The notes under the pieces were generated by a model. That model did not search any database and had not been told where the DNA came from. It saw only the letters and a list, made by a program, of their open reading frames with translations. Positions 30,637 through 38,396 of a stretch of 64,000 nucleotides of DNA are shown here, piece after piece (within the stretch, counting starts at the first letter, position 1; every line of letters starts with the position of its first letter). The translations under genes and the position numbers were made by a program. The DNA is from Catellatospora vulcania (lineage in GTDB: Bacteria > Actinomycetota > Actinomycetes > Mycobacteriales > Micromonosporaceae): positions 1-64,000 of the forward strand of contig NZ_ML769310.1 in the NCBI RefSeq assembly GCF_009720385.1, read 5' to 3'.

Positions 30637-31292
30637 CACCCACGGCGAAGACGCACTGGTCGACGCGGCTCCGGCGGCTGATCCGCCGGCTCTGGGTCTA
30701 TGAGATCGCCATGTGGCGCAGCCTCTACCGCTGGACCCTGCGCCGCCCGCTGGTCACCGAACCCGGAGCGGCGGCGTTCGGCCATGCCAGTTCGACGACA
30801 CCGGTCATCTGGGTGTTCATCGTGCTGTCCGCGATCGAGATCCCGGCCGTCGACCTGCTGCTGCCGTGGGAGAGCGCCCGGCTGACGCTGGCGTTCCTGG
30901 GCGTGTACGGCCTGGTCTGGATGGTCGGCCTACTGGCCATGGTGAAGACGCACCCGCATGTGGTGGCCCCCACCGGGCTGCGGCTGCGGCAGTCGGCGAC
31001 GGTCCTGCTGCCGGTCCCGTGGGAGAACGTGGTCTCGGTCGGCACCCGCAACCGCTCGCTGCCGACCGGCCGCACGTTCCAGTACGAGCAGACCCCCGAC
31101 GGCGCCGTGCTGAGCATCGTCGTTCTCAGCCAGACCAACGTGGACATCGTGCTGCGCGAGCCGACCGTGTTCCAGCTCCCGAAAGGCCCGACGGAGCCCG
31201 TGACCGAGCTGCGGGTGTGGGCGGACGACCCCAAGGCGATGGTGGCGGCGGCACGTGGCCACCTGGCGCGGGCCGGCGCCTCCGCGGCTTGA
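30633..31292 (+). CDS. Membrane protein in MarR operon
   Basis: A 219-aa protein. A basic N-terminus (RLRRLIRRLW) precedes two membrane helices near residues 55-75 and 85-105, then a soluble C-terminal beta domain (VPWENVVSVGTRNRSLPTG). The architecture resembles PH-like membrane proteins. No transport or enzyme motif is seen. Translationally coupled to the MarR gene, which suggests it is the effector of that small operon. Confidence 0.75.
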   Translation: MTPTAKTHWSTRLRRLIRRLWVYEIAMWRSLYRWTLRRPLVTEPGAAAFGHASSTTPVIWVFIVLSAIEIPAVDLLLPWESARLTLAFLGVYGLVWMVGLLAMVKTHPHVVAPTGLRLRQSATVLLPVPWENVVSVGTRNRSLPTGRTFQYEQTPDGAVLSIVVLSQTNVDIVLREPTVFQLPKGPTEPVTELRVWADDPKAMVAAARGHLARAGASAA

Positions 31293-31303
31293 AACGCGCA
31301 CCG

Positions 31304-31340
31304 CAGGCCCATGATCACGGCTGTTGTGATCATGGGCCTG
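31304..31340. terminator. Perfect 15-bp hairpin after MarR operon
   Basis: CAGGCCCATGATCAC (31304-31318) pairs exactly with GTGATCATGGGCCTG (31326-31340) around a 7-nt loop. It follows the membrane gene by 11 bp and faces the converging photolyase gene 170 bp away. No U-tract. The rest of the gap up to 31511 contains nothing I can identify. Confidence 0.75.
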
Positions 31341-31511
31341 GGTCGATAGCGGAAACAATCGGCAGGTCAGAGGCTATGTCTGGCCGACCATGCCTTGGCG
31401 CTCGCCCGCGAACCGCGCACGCTGCATCGGTACGGCCGGCGGTCGCGGGCGCAAATTCGCTGGTCCTGGGCCAGGAAGCCGCATCGCCGACGCGATGGAA
31501 CCGGTACCGGC

Positions 31512-32708
31512 TCAGGTCCAGCGGCGGACGTACTCGCCGTCGGGGTCGAAGCGTTCGGCCTGGCGTTCGGGGCTGAAACGGCGGTACGGCTTGGTGTCGG
31601 TGCCCGTCCCGGCGACCCACTGCCAGTTGCCGTTGTTGTTGGCGACGTCGGCGTCGATCAGCAGCCGGTTGAACCAGGCCGCGCCCTCGCGCCAGTCCAG
31701 CCCGAGGGTCTTGGTCAGGTAGGACGCGGTGACCAGCCGGGCCCGGTTGTGCATCCAGCCCTCGGCGGCCAGCTGCTTCATGCCCGCGTCCACGATCGGC
31801 ACCCCGGTCTCGCCGGCCTGCCACGCCTGGAGCGCCTTCGGGTCGTCCTTCCACTGCTCCTGCGCGCCCGGCCGGTAGGCCTGCGTGCCGAGCTTCGGGA
31901 ACGCGGCCAGCAGCTGGTGGTAGAAGTCGCGCCAGCACAGCTGCCGCAGGTACGCCTCGGGCAAACCGTCGGCGGTGGCCAGGGCGAGCGGGGACAGGCA
32001 GCCGAAGTGCAGGTACGGGCTGAGCCGGGAGGTGGCGTCGCCGGGCAGGTCGTCGTGCCGGTCGGCGTACGCCGCGGCCTTGGTCTTCCATGCTTTGAGG
32101 CGGCGCAGGGCCTCGCTCTCGCCGCCGGTCATCGGGCTCGGCGACTCGCTCTTCGCGTCGCCGAGGACCTTTCGCGGGTCGTCGCCGGTGACGCCGTCGG
32201 GCAGGTGGACCTTGCGCGGGGTGGCGACCGTGCCGCGCCAGCGCCGCGACTGCCAGGCCCGCCAGTAGGGCGTGAACACCTTGTAGTGGTCGCCGCCGGT
32301 CGACGGGGTGACCTCGCCCGCGGGGACGATCGTGACACCCGGGAACAGTTTGAGCGCCAGCCGCTCGCGGGCGCAGGCCCGGGTGAGCCGTTCCTGGCGG
32401 CGCGTCGCGTATCCGGACACGTCGGCGGTCAGCGCGATGCCCTCCGCCCCGACCTCGCGGGCCGTGCGCACCGCCTCGGCGACCGGGTCGCCGGAGCGCA
32501 CCAGCAGGTCGCCGCCCCGGTGGCGCAGGCCCTCGCGGAGGTCCTGCAGGCTCTCCAGCAGGAAGCGGCGGCGGTTGTCCGGCACGGTCAGCGCCGGGTC
32601 GGCGACGAACAGCGGAACGACCCGTTCGGCGTTGGCGCACGAGGCGGCCAGCGCGGGATGATCGTGCACGCGCAGATCACGGGTCAACAGCACCACGACG
32701 GTATTCAT
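31512..32708 (-). CDS. phr: Deoxyribodipyrimidine photolyase (class I CPD type)
   Basis: A 398-aa flavoprotein of the photolyase/cryptochrome family, which repairs UV-made pyrimidine dimers with blue light. The N-terminal antenna domain begins MNTVVVLLTRDLRVHDHPAL. FAD-binding signatures are present: QLCWRDFYHQLL, EGWMHNRARLVTASYLTK and DADVANNNGNWQWVAG, the last typical of CPD photolyases. The ATG at 32708 has GGGG six bases before; the in-frame ATG at 32714 is too close. It is divergent from a B12-binding MerR regulator, suggesting light-controlled expression. Confidence 0.94.
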   Translation of the reverse strand: MNTVVVLLTRDLRVHDHPALAASCANAERVVPLFVADPALTVPDNRRRFLLESLQDLREGLRHRGGDLLVRSGDPVAEAVRTAREVGAEGIALTADVSGYATRRQERLTRACARERLALKLFPGVTIVPAGEVTPSTGGDHYKVFTPYWRAWQSRRWRGTVATPRKVHLPDGVTGDDPRKVLGDAKSESPSPMTGGESEALRRLKAWKTKAAAYADRHDDLPGDATSRLSPYLHFGCLSPLALATADGLPEAYLRQLCWRDFYHQLLAAFPKLGTQAYRPGAQEQWKDDPKALQAWQAGETGVPIVDAGMKQLAAEGWMHNRARLVTASYLTKTLGLDWREGAAWFNRLLIDADVANNNGNWQWVAGTGTDTKPYRRFSPERQAERFDPDGEYVRRWT

Positions 32709-32783
32709 GATCATCCCCAGGCGTTCGGCGGGAGATAACGATGCAGCAATCAACGCAACTGTACGCTGCGATAGGCTCCTGAG
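32709..32783. promoter_or_regulatory. Divergent photolyase / MerR-B12 promoter region
   Basis: This 75-bp gap must hold both promoters. On the minus strand TTGCGT...TTATCT could be -35/-10 boxes for photolyase. On the plus strand ATAGGCT lies about 7 bp before the GTG of the regulator, compatible with a leaderless mRNA. TGTACG in the middle resembles half of the TGTACA sites bound by CarH/LitR-type regulators. Exact sites are inferred. Confidence 0.45.
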
Positions 32784-33704
32784 GTGGTAGGCGAGGACGA
32801 AGGGCTGAGCGCGGGCGCCGTCGCGCGGCGGCTCGGCATCGCCGTCACGACCCTGCGCACCTGGCACCAGCGCTACGGGCTCGGGCCCAGCGGCCACGAC
32901 CCCGGCCACCACCGCCGCTACGACGCCGAAGCCCTGGCCCGCCTTGAGACCATGCGGCGGCTCACCGCCCAGGGTGTGCCCGCCGCCGAAGCCGCCCGCG
33001 TCGCCCGCTCCGCCGGACCCGACGGCATCGCCCGGCTCGCCGACGAGCGCCCGCACACCCGCGACGGCGGAGGCCACACCATCGCCGTCGGTCGGGCCGG
33101 CGCGCAGGCCCGCGGCCTGGCCCGCGCCGCCATGCGGCTGGACGCGCTGACCGTACGCCACCTGGTGCAGGAAGCCGTCGCCGAGCACGGCGTCGTCGAC
33201 GCCTGGCAGGACCTGCTCGTGCCGGTGCTCGTCGGCATCGGCACCCGCCACGCCGCCACCCAGCGCCTCATCGACGTCGAACATCTCGTCTCGCGCTGCG
33301 TCAGCGAGGTCTTCGGCGGCGTGCGCCGCCCCGCCCCCGGCACGCCGGTGCCGGTGCTGCTGGCCTGCGCCGACGAGGAGCAGCACAGCCTGCCCCTGGA
33401 GGCGATGGCCGCCGCCCTGGCCGAACGCGGCGTCGCCGCCCGGCTGCTCGGCGCCCGGGTGCCCCCGCGCGCCCTGCTCGACGCCGTACGCCGCACCGGC
33501 CCGGCCGTGGCGCTGGTGTGGTCGCACCACCCCGACACCGCCGACCTGGCCACCCTGCAGGCGTTGCTGGACCTGCCCCGCCGTCCCACGGTGGTCGCCG
33601 CGGCCGGACCCGGCTGGCCCGACGAGCTGCCGGGCGGGGTGCTGCGGCCACGCTCGCTCGACGAGGCACTCCAGCTCGTCGACTCGATCGTGCCGGTGCC
33701 CTGA
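32784..33704 (+). CDS. MerR-type regulator with cobalamin-binding domain (LitR/CarH-like)
   Basis: A 306-aa protein. The N-terminal MerR helix-turn-helix (GAVARRLGIAVTTLRTWHQR) binds DNA. The next domain is the four-helix cap and then a B12-binding Rossmann domain. In CarH the light sensor uses a W-x9-EH motif and a His that ligates cobalt. Here E166-H167 are kept, the cobalt-ligand His is likely H201 in DEEQHS, but the Trp position is His (H156, in GTRHAATQR). It may thus bind cobalamin differently. Being divergent from photolyase, it probably represses that gene in the dark. Confidence 0.85.
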   Translation: MVGEDEGLSAGAVARRLGIAVTTLRTWHQRYGLGPSGHDPGHHRRYDAEALARLETMRRLTAQGVPAAEAARVARSAGPDGIARLADERPHTRDGGGHTIAVGRAGAQARGLARAAMRLDALTVRHLVQEAVAEHGVVDAWQDLLVPVLVGIGTRHAATQRLIDVEHLVSRCVSEVFGGVRRPAPGTPVPVLLACADEEQHSLPLEAMAAALAERGVAARLLGARVPPRALLDAVRRTGPAVALVWSHHPDTADLATLQALLDLPRRPTVVAAAGPGWPDELPGGVLRPRSLDEALQLVDSIVPVP

Positions 33705-33788
33705 CGGCGGCCGAACGCGGAGGAGCATGATCGGGCCTACGGTGAAGACGGCGGCGGGGCACGCCCGGCGGCGGGAGAGTGGGGCGAC

Positions 33789-34661
33789 GTGACGGAGCAG
33801 ATCACGGTGGACGCGGTGATGCGGGCCGAGGAACTGGCCCGCGCCGCGGCGGACCGGGTGGGCGTACGCATGCGCGAGCTGTCCACGGTGGCCGAGCAGA
33901 ACGCGGCGGCGGACCTGCTGTGCCGGGTGTGGCGCGCGGACTCGCCGGACCAGATCGTCAACGCCGGCATGATGCGCGCCCTGGAACACTCCGGCAACTA
34001 CGTCGTCGGGGCATACCGCGGCAACGAGCTGATCGGCGCGGCCGTCGCCTTCTTCGGCGCGGGCCACCTGCACTCGCACGTCGCCGGAGTGGACCCGGCC
34101 CGGCAGAGCGGCGGCGTCGGCTTCGCGCTCAAGCAGCACCAGCGCGCCTGGTCCCTGGCCCGCGGCATCGGCGAGGTGTGCTGGACCTTCGACCCGCTGG
34201 TGCGCCGCAACGCCCATGTGAACCTGCACAAGCTCGGCGCGACCGCGGCGGAGTACCTGCCGGACTTCTACGGCGCGATGCACGACGGCATCAACGCCGG
34301 CGAGGCCAGCGACCGCCTCTACATCCGCTGGGAGCTGCTGTCGCCGGCCGCGTCGGCCGCCGCCCGGGGCGAGGTGCACGAGCCGGACCTGTCCGCGCTG
34401 CGCGCCGCCGGGGCGGCCGAGCTGCTGGGCCGCACCGAACGCGACGCGCCCGTGCTGCCCGCGGCCCCGCCGCCCGCCGACGGGCGGGTGCTGCTGGTCG
34501 CGGTGCCGGGCGACGTGGAGCGGCTGCGGGTGGAGAACCCGGCGGTGGCGAGGACGTGGCGGCCCGCGGTGCGGGAGGCGATCTGCGGGGCGCTGGAAGC
34601 CGGCTACCGGATCACCGGGATGAGCCGTGACGGATGGTACGTGTTGGAGGGCAAGTCATGA
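33789..34661 (+). CDS. GNAT-superfamily N-acyltransferase linked to amino-acid racemase
   Basis: A 290-aa protein of the predicted GNAT type (COG3375-like) that occurs beside MenC-like racemases. Residues 60-180 hold the acetyl-CoA-binding fold, with GNYVVGAYRGNELIGAAVAF and LHSHVAGVDPARQSGGVGFA. GTG start. It overlaps the racemase gene by ATGA, so they are coupled. It probably N-acylates an amino acid to make the racemase substrate, as known for the Geobacillus N-succinylamino acid pathway. The acyl group and amino acid are unknown. Confidence 0.85.
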   Translation: MTEQITVDAVMRAEELARAAADRVGVRMRELSTVAEQNAAADLLCRVWRADSPDQIVNAGMMRALEHSGNYVVGAYRGNELIGAAVAFFGAGHLHSHVAGVDPARQSGGVGFALKQHQRAWSLARGIGEVCWTFDPLVRRNAHVNLHKLGATAAEYLPDFYGAMHDGINAGEASDRLYIRWELLSPAASAAARGEVHEPDLSALRAAGAAELLGRTERDAPVLPAAPPPADGRVLLVAVPGDVERLRVENPAVARTWRPAVREAICGALEAGYRITGMSRDGWYVLEGKS

Positions 34662-35764
34662 AGGTGACCGGATTCGAGCTGCGCCGGATCGCGATGCCGC
34701 TGGTCAGTCCGTTCCGGACCTCGTTCGGGGTGGAACTCGACCGCGACGTGCTGCTGGTGCGGGCGGTCACCGAGGACGGGGCGCAGGGCTGGGGCGAGTG
34801 CGTGGCCATGTCCGCGCCGCTGTACTCCAGCGAGTACGTGGACGGAGCCGCCGAGGTGATCCGGCGCTTCCTGATCCCGGCGGTGCTGAGCCTGCCCGAC
34901 GCCGATCCGTACCTGGCCGAGGTGCCGTTCGCGAAGATCAAGGGCCACCCGATGGCCAAGGCCGCAGTGCAGACGGCACTGCTGGACGCGAAGCTGCGTA
35001 CGGCCGGCACGCCGCTGGCGGCGCACCTGGGCGCGGTGCGCGACCGGGTGCCCGCGGGCGTCTCCGTCGGCATCATGGACTCGATCCCGGAGCTGCTCGA
35101 CGCCGTCGAGGGCTACCTGGCCGAGGGCTACCTGCGGATCAAGCTGAAGATCCAGCCCGGCTGGGACGTCGCGCCGGTCCAGGCCGTACGCGAGCGCTTC
35201 GGCGACATCGCGCTCCAGGTCGACGCGAACACGGCGTACACCCTCGCCGACGCCCGCCACCTGGCCAAGCTGGACCCGTTCGACCTGCTGCTGATGGAGC
35301 AGCCGCTGCCCGAGGACGACATCCGCGGTCACGCCGAGCTGGCCAGGCAGGTGCGCACGCCGATCTGCCTCGACGAGTCGATCACCAGCGCGCGGGCCGC
35401 CGCGGACGCGATCGCGCTCGGCGCGACCTCGGTAGTCAACATCAAACCCGGCCGGGTCGGCGGCTACCTGGAGGCCCGCCGGGTGCACGACGTGTGCGCC
35501 GCCAACGGTGTGCCGGTCTGGGTCGGCGGCATGCTGGAGACCGGCATCGGCCGCGCCGCCAACGTGGCCCTTGCCGCGCTGCCCGGCTGCGTCCTGCCCG
35601 GCGACACGTCCGCCTCCGGCCGCTACTTCAGCCGCGACGTGACCGCCCCGTTCGTACTGGCCGACGGGCACCTGGCCGTGCCGACCGGACCGGGCATCGG
35701 CGTCGACCCGGACCCCGCCGCCCTCGCCGAGGTCACCACCGCCACCGAGTGGATCGCACGCTGA
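34658..35764 (+). CDS. N-acylamino acid racemase / o-succinylbenzoate synthase family enzyme
   Basis: A 368-aa enolase-superfamily enzyme. The catalytic Lys pair is at RIKLKIQPG, the Mg ligands are in LQVDANTAY, LMEQPLP and CLDESIT, and the second Lys is in NIKPGRVGG. This is the MenC/NAAAR set. The coupling to a GNAT gene and nearness to a D-aminoacylase favour racemisation of N-acyl amino acids over menaquinone synthesis; no other men gene is seen. Family members often do both reactions, so MenC cannot be excluded. Confidence 0.9.
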   Translation: MKVTGFELRRIAMPLVSPFRTSFGVELDRDVLLVRAVTEDGAQGWGECVAMSAPLYSSEYVDGAAEVIRRFLIPAVLSLPDADPYLAEVPFAKIKGHPMAKAAVQTALLDAKLRTAGTPLAAHLGAVRDRVPAGVSVGIMDSIPELLDAVEGYLAEGYLRIKLKIQPGWDVAPVQAVRERFGDIALQVDANTAYTLADARHLAKLDPFDLLLMEQPLPEDDIRGHAELARQVRTPICLDESITSARAAADAIALGATSVVNIKPGRVGGYLEARRVHDVCAANGVPVWVGGMLETGIGRAANVALAALPGCVLPGDTSASGRYFSRDVTAPFVLADGHLAVPTGPGIGVDPDPAALAEVTTATEWIAR

Positions 35765-35857
35765 CCCGTTCGCCGCATTCGCGGCGACTCGCCGGTGGCG
35801 GAGCGTGGTCGGGCCGTTGGCCGGACCGGGGCGGCCGCCGTCGGCGACAATGACGGC

Positions 35858-36184
35858 GTGGCTGCGCGTACCCGGCTCCGTGTCGACTGGCTGGCGCTGG
35901 TCGTGGTGCTGCTGTGCCTGCTGTCGGCGGGCGGGTACGTCATCGCCGTCGTCGGGCAGGGCGGCACCCCCGTGCTGTGGTTCGTCGGCGGCCTGCTCGT
36001 CGCGGCGGCGCTGACGCTGGGCGGCGCGCTCGGTGCGCGGCGACGCCGGTCGGCGGCGCTGCTGGCCTCCGGCGTGCTGCTGTGCGCACTGGGCGCGCTG
36101 GCCCTGTTCAGCGTCGGCCTGCCCGTCATCGCGGCAGGTCTGATCGCCTTCGCCGCGGCGGCCCGCGCCCGGGTCACCACCTGA
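35858..36184 (+). CDS. Small membrane protein (108 aa)
   Basis: Three or four hydrophobic helices after a short basic start (VAARTRLRVDW). No family recognised. It lies between the racemase and the D-aminoacylase genes on the same strand and might be part of that unit, perhaps in transport, but it is small for a transporter. GTG start at 35858; the frame extends upstream without a better start. Confidence 0.65.
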   Translation: MAARTRLRVDWLALVVVLLCLLSAGGYVIAVVGQGGTPVLWFVGGLLVAAALTLGGALGARRRRSAALLASGVLLCALGALALFSVGLPVIAAGLIAFAAAARARVTT

Positions 36185-36264
36185 CCGGTACGCCACCGGT
36201 TCATGATCGGCGTACGGTGTGCGGACCGGCGCTGTGGCCGGCCTGTCGACGGAAGGCTCGGACC

Positions 36265-37821
36265 ATGCACGACCTGGTACTGCGCGGCGGCACGGTGTAC
36301 GACGGCCTCGGCGGCCCCGGCGTCGTCGCCGACGTCGCGGTCGCCGGAGATCACGTGGTCGCGGTCGGGGCGGACCTCGGCCCGGCCCGCCGGGAGATCG
36401 ACGTGACCGGCCTGGCCGTCGCGCCGGGCTTCATCGACGCGCACAGCCACTCCGACCCGGTGCCGCTGATGCCCGAGCCGCAGCCGTTCAAGCTGCACCA
36501 GGGCGTCACCACGGAGATCGTCGGCAACTGCGGGTTCTCCTTCGCGCCGCTGGACGACGCCACCATCGAGGCCACCGGGCCGCTGTTCGCCGAGCTGGCC
36601 GGGGGTGTGCCGGTGCTGCCGCGCGACTTCGCGGGCTACCTGGCCGGCATCGAGGCCGCCGGGCCCACCAACCACATCGCCGCCCTGGTCGGGCACAACA
36701 CCCTGCGGGCGTACGCCAACGGCATGGACGAGCGGTTGCGCCCCGGCGCCCTGGAGCACATGTGCCGCCTGGCCGACGACGCGTTCGCGGCCGGTGCGGT
36801 CGGCCTGTCCAGCGGCCTGATCTACCCGCCGGGCAGCTACGGCGACACCGACGAGCTGGTCGCCCTGGCCCGGGTCGCGCACCGCTGGAACCGGCCCTAC
36901 ACCACGCACCTGCGCAACGAGGACGACCGTCTCGCCGAGGCCGTGGACGAGGCGATCGCCATCGCGACCCGGGCCCGGGTCCGGCTGCAGATCTCGCACT
37001 GCAAGGTCGCCGGGAAGGCCAACCACGGCGGCGGCAAGGCACTGCTGGCCCAGCTGCACGCCGCCCGCCTGGCCGGCGTGGACGTACGCGGCGACCAGTA
37101 CCCGTACCGCGCGGGCGGCACCTTCCTCAACGCGCTGCTGCCGGGAGCGGCGCTGGTCGGCGGCACCGACGCGATGCGGGCCCGGCTCGCCGACCCGGTC
37201 GGCCGGGCACGGCTGCGCGCCCTGGCCGAGGACCTGACGCAGCCCAACGGCTTCTGGGCCCGGGTGACCCCGGCCGACGTCTTCGTCACCACCCACGCGA
37301 CCCGGCCCGAGGCCACCGGCCGGACCCTGGCCGAGCTGGCCGGGGCCGGCGACGCCTTCGACACGCTGTGCGAGGTGCTGCTCGCCGACCCCGGCGCGGG
37401 CATGGTGATCACGATGATGGCCGAGGACGACGTCGAGACCATCATGGCCGACCCGCTGGTCGGCATCGGCTCGGACAACGGCCCGCCGGTCGGCCTGCAG
37501 CACCCGCGCACCTGGGGCTGCTTCCCGCGGGTGCTGGGCGAGTACGTGCGCGAGCGCGGCCTGCTGACCCTGCCCGAGGCGGTCCGCAAGATGACCTCGG
37601 CGATCGCCGACCAGTTCGGGCTGGCCGGGCGCGGTTTCGTCGGCGCGGGCGCGGTCGCCGACCTCGTGGTGTTCGACCCGGCGACGATCGGCCACGACGG
37701 CACGTACGCGGTGCCCGACGTACGGCCGACCGGCGTCGAGCACGTCGTGCTGGCCGGCCACGTCGTCGTCGAGGCAGGACGGTTCACCGGCGAGCGGCGC
37801 GGCCTGGTGCTGCGCGGCTGA
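36265..37821 (+). CDS. N-acyl-D-amino-acid deacylase family amidohydrolase
   Basis: A 518-aa amidohydrolase. The metal motif is FIDAHSHSDPV, and the D-aminoacylase signature TTEIVGNCGFSFAP follows. TTHLRNEDDRLAEAVDEA and ISHCKVAG provide further metal ligands; the C-terminal beta domain (GAVADLVVFDPATIG) completes the fold. It would remove the acyl group from N-acyl-D-amino acids. Read with the GNAT and racemase genes, it closes a short pathway between L- and D-amino acids through N-acyl intermediates. RBS GGAAGG precedes the ATG. Dihydroorotase-like or other amidase activity remains possible. Confidence 0.88.
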   Translation: MHDLVLRGGTVYDGLGGPGVVADVAVAGDHVVAVGADLGPARREIDVTGLAVAPGFIDAHSHSDPVPLMPEPQPFKLHQGVTTEIVGNCGFSFAPLDDATIEATGPLFAELAGGVPVLPRDFAGYLAGIEAAGPTNHIAALVGHNTLRAYANGMDERLRPGALEHMCRLADDAFAAGAVGLSSGLIYPPGSYGDTDELVALARVAHRWNRPYTTHLRNEDDRLAEAVDEAIAIATRARVRLQISHCKVAGKANHGGGKALLAQLHAARLAGVDVRGDQYPYRAGGTFLNALLPGAALVGGTDAMRARLADPVGRARLRALAEDLTQPNGFWARVTPADVFVTTHATRPEATGRTLAELAGAGDAFDTLCEVLLADPGAGMVITMMAEDDVETIMADPLVGIGSDNGPPVGLQHPRTWGCFPRVLGEYVRERGLLTLPEAVRKMTSAIADQFGLAGRGFVGAGAVADLVVFDPATIGHDGTYAVPDVRPTGVEHVVLAGHVVVEAGRFTGERRGLVLRG

Positions 37822-37860
37822 CCGGGCGCGCGGCCCGGCCTGCGGCGGCCCGGCTCTGCT

Positions 37861-37972
37861 GCGGCCGACCGCCTCTGGCCGACCGGCTGCGGCCGACCGC
37901 CTCTGGCCGACCGGCTGCGGCCGACCGCCTCTGGCCGACCGGCTGCGGCCGACCGCCTCTGGCCGACCGGCT
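37861..37972. repeat. Four exact copies of a 28-bp tandem repeat
   Basis: Unit starts at 37861, 37889, 37917 and 37945; each unit is GCGGCCGACCGCCTCT followed by GGCCGACCGGCT. Each holds two GGCCGACCG blocks. It starts 39 bp after the D-aminoacylase stop; a partial unit precedes it. The exactness suggests recent expansion. Confidence 0.93.
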
Positions 37973-37992
37973 CTGCGGGGGCGCGCTGTGAT

Positions 37993-38053
37993 GATCGCTG
38001 TTTGCGGTCAGAAAGTGTGGTCTGACCGCAGTTTTCGACCGCAAACAGCGATC
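37993..38053. repeat. Dispersed hairpin, family III (copy 2), with two exclusive folds
   Basis: GATCGCTGTTTGCGGTC (37993-38009) pairs exactly with GACCGCAAACAGCGATC (38037-38053). Alternatively TGCGGTCAGA (38003-38012) pairs exactly with TCTGACCGCA (38021-38030). The two stems share the left strand. Copy 1 is at 10501. Confidence 0.85.
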
Positions 38054-38083
38054 ACCAACCGCCGCCCCGGACGGGAGCGTTAA

Positions 38084-38127
38084 GAAGGGCACCTTCCTCT
38101 ACCTATAGCGATGGGAAGGTGCCCTTC
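38084..38127. repeat. Dispersed hairpin, family I (copy 3)
   Basis: GAAGGGCACCTTCC (38084-38097) pairs exactly with GGAAGGTGCCCTTC (38114-38127). Together with the tandem repeat and the family III element it fills the gap before the cellulase gene. Confidence 0.85.
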
Positions 38128-38200
38128 CTTCTAGCGGGTGGGGTGCGAGCTGCTGTGCGTCGCCTGTGAATGTTGAGAGGGGGCTGAAAATCGCTGCGTG

Positions 38201-38229
38201 ATCGACCCTTGTGATCAGTAGGGGTCGAT
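38201..38229. promoter_or_regulatory. Inverted repeat in cellulase upstream region
   Basis: ATCGACCC (38201-38208) and GGGTCGAT (38222-38229) form an inverted repeat around TGATCA, about 170 bp before the GH48 start. It could be an operator or leader hairpin. It does not match the CebR palindrome known from Streptomyces. Confidence 0.35.
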
Positions 38230-38396
38230 GCGACGATGCATCTACTCGTGTGGAGCCACACGCGGAACGGGCGGCCGAGGGCAACCGGTGGGACCGGACG
38301 GCGCCTGGTTGGCCGCTGCGCGGCCGCCGCGTATCCGTCCCGTCCACGGCCCGATCCCGGGACATGCGGCCGGCACCCGCTCCACGAGGAGAGCTC

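Noticed and set aside
32709-34379. Long N-terminal extension of the photolyase frame
   Set aside because: It is antisense to the MerR-B12 and GNAT genes and the conserved photolyase N-terminus begins at 32708.
34658-35764. Annotating the racemase simply as menC
   Set aside because: No menaquinone gene is near, while a coupled GNAT and a D-aminoacylase point to N-acylamino acid chemistry.
37861-37972. CRISPR array or coding repeat
   Set aside because: Repeats are exact head-to-tail 28-bp units with no unique spacers, and no supported reading frame or start uses them.
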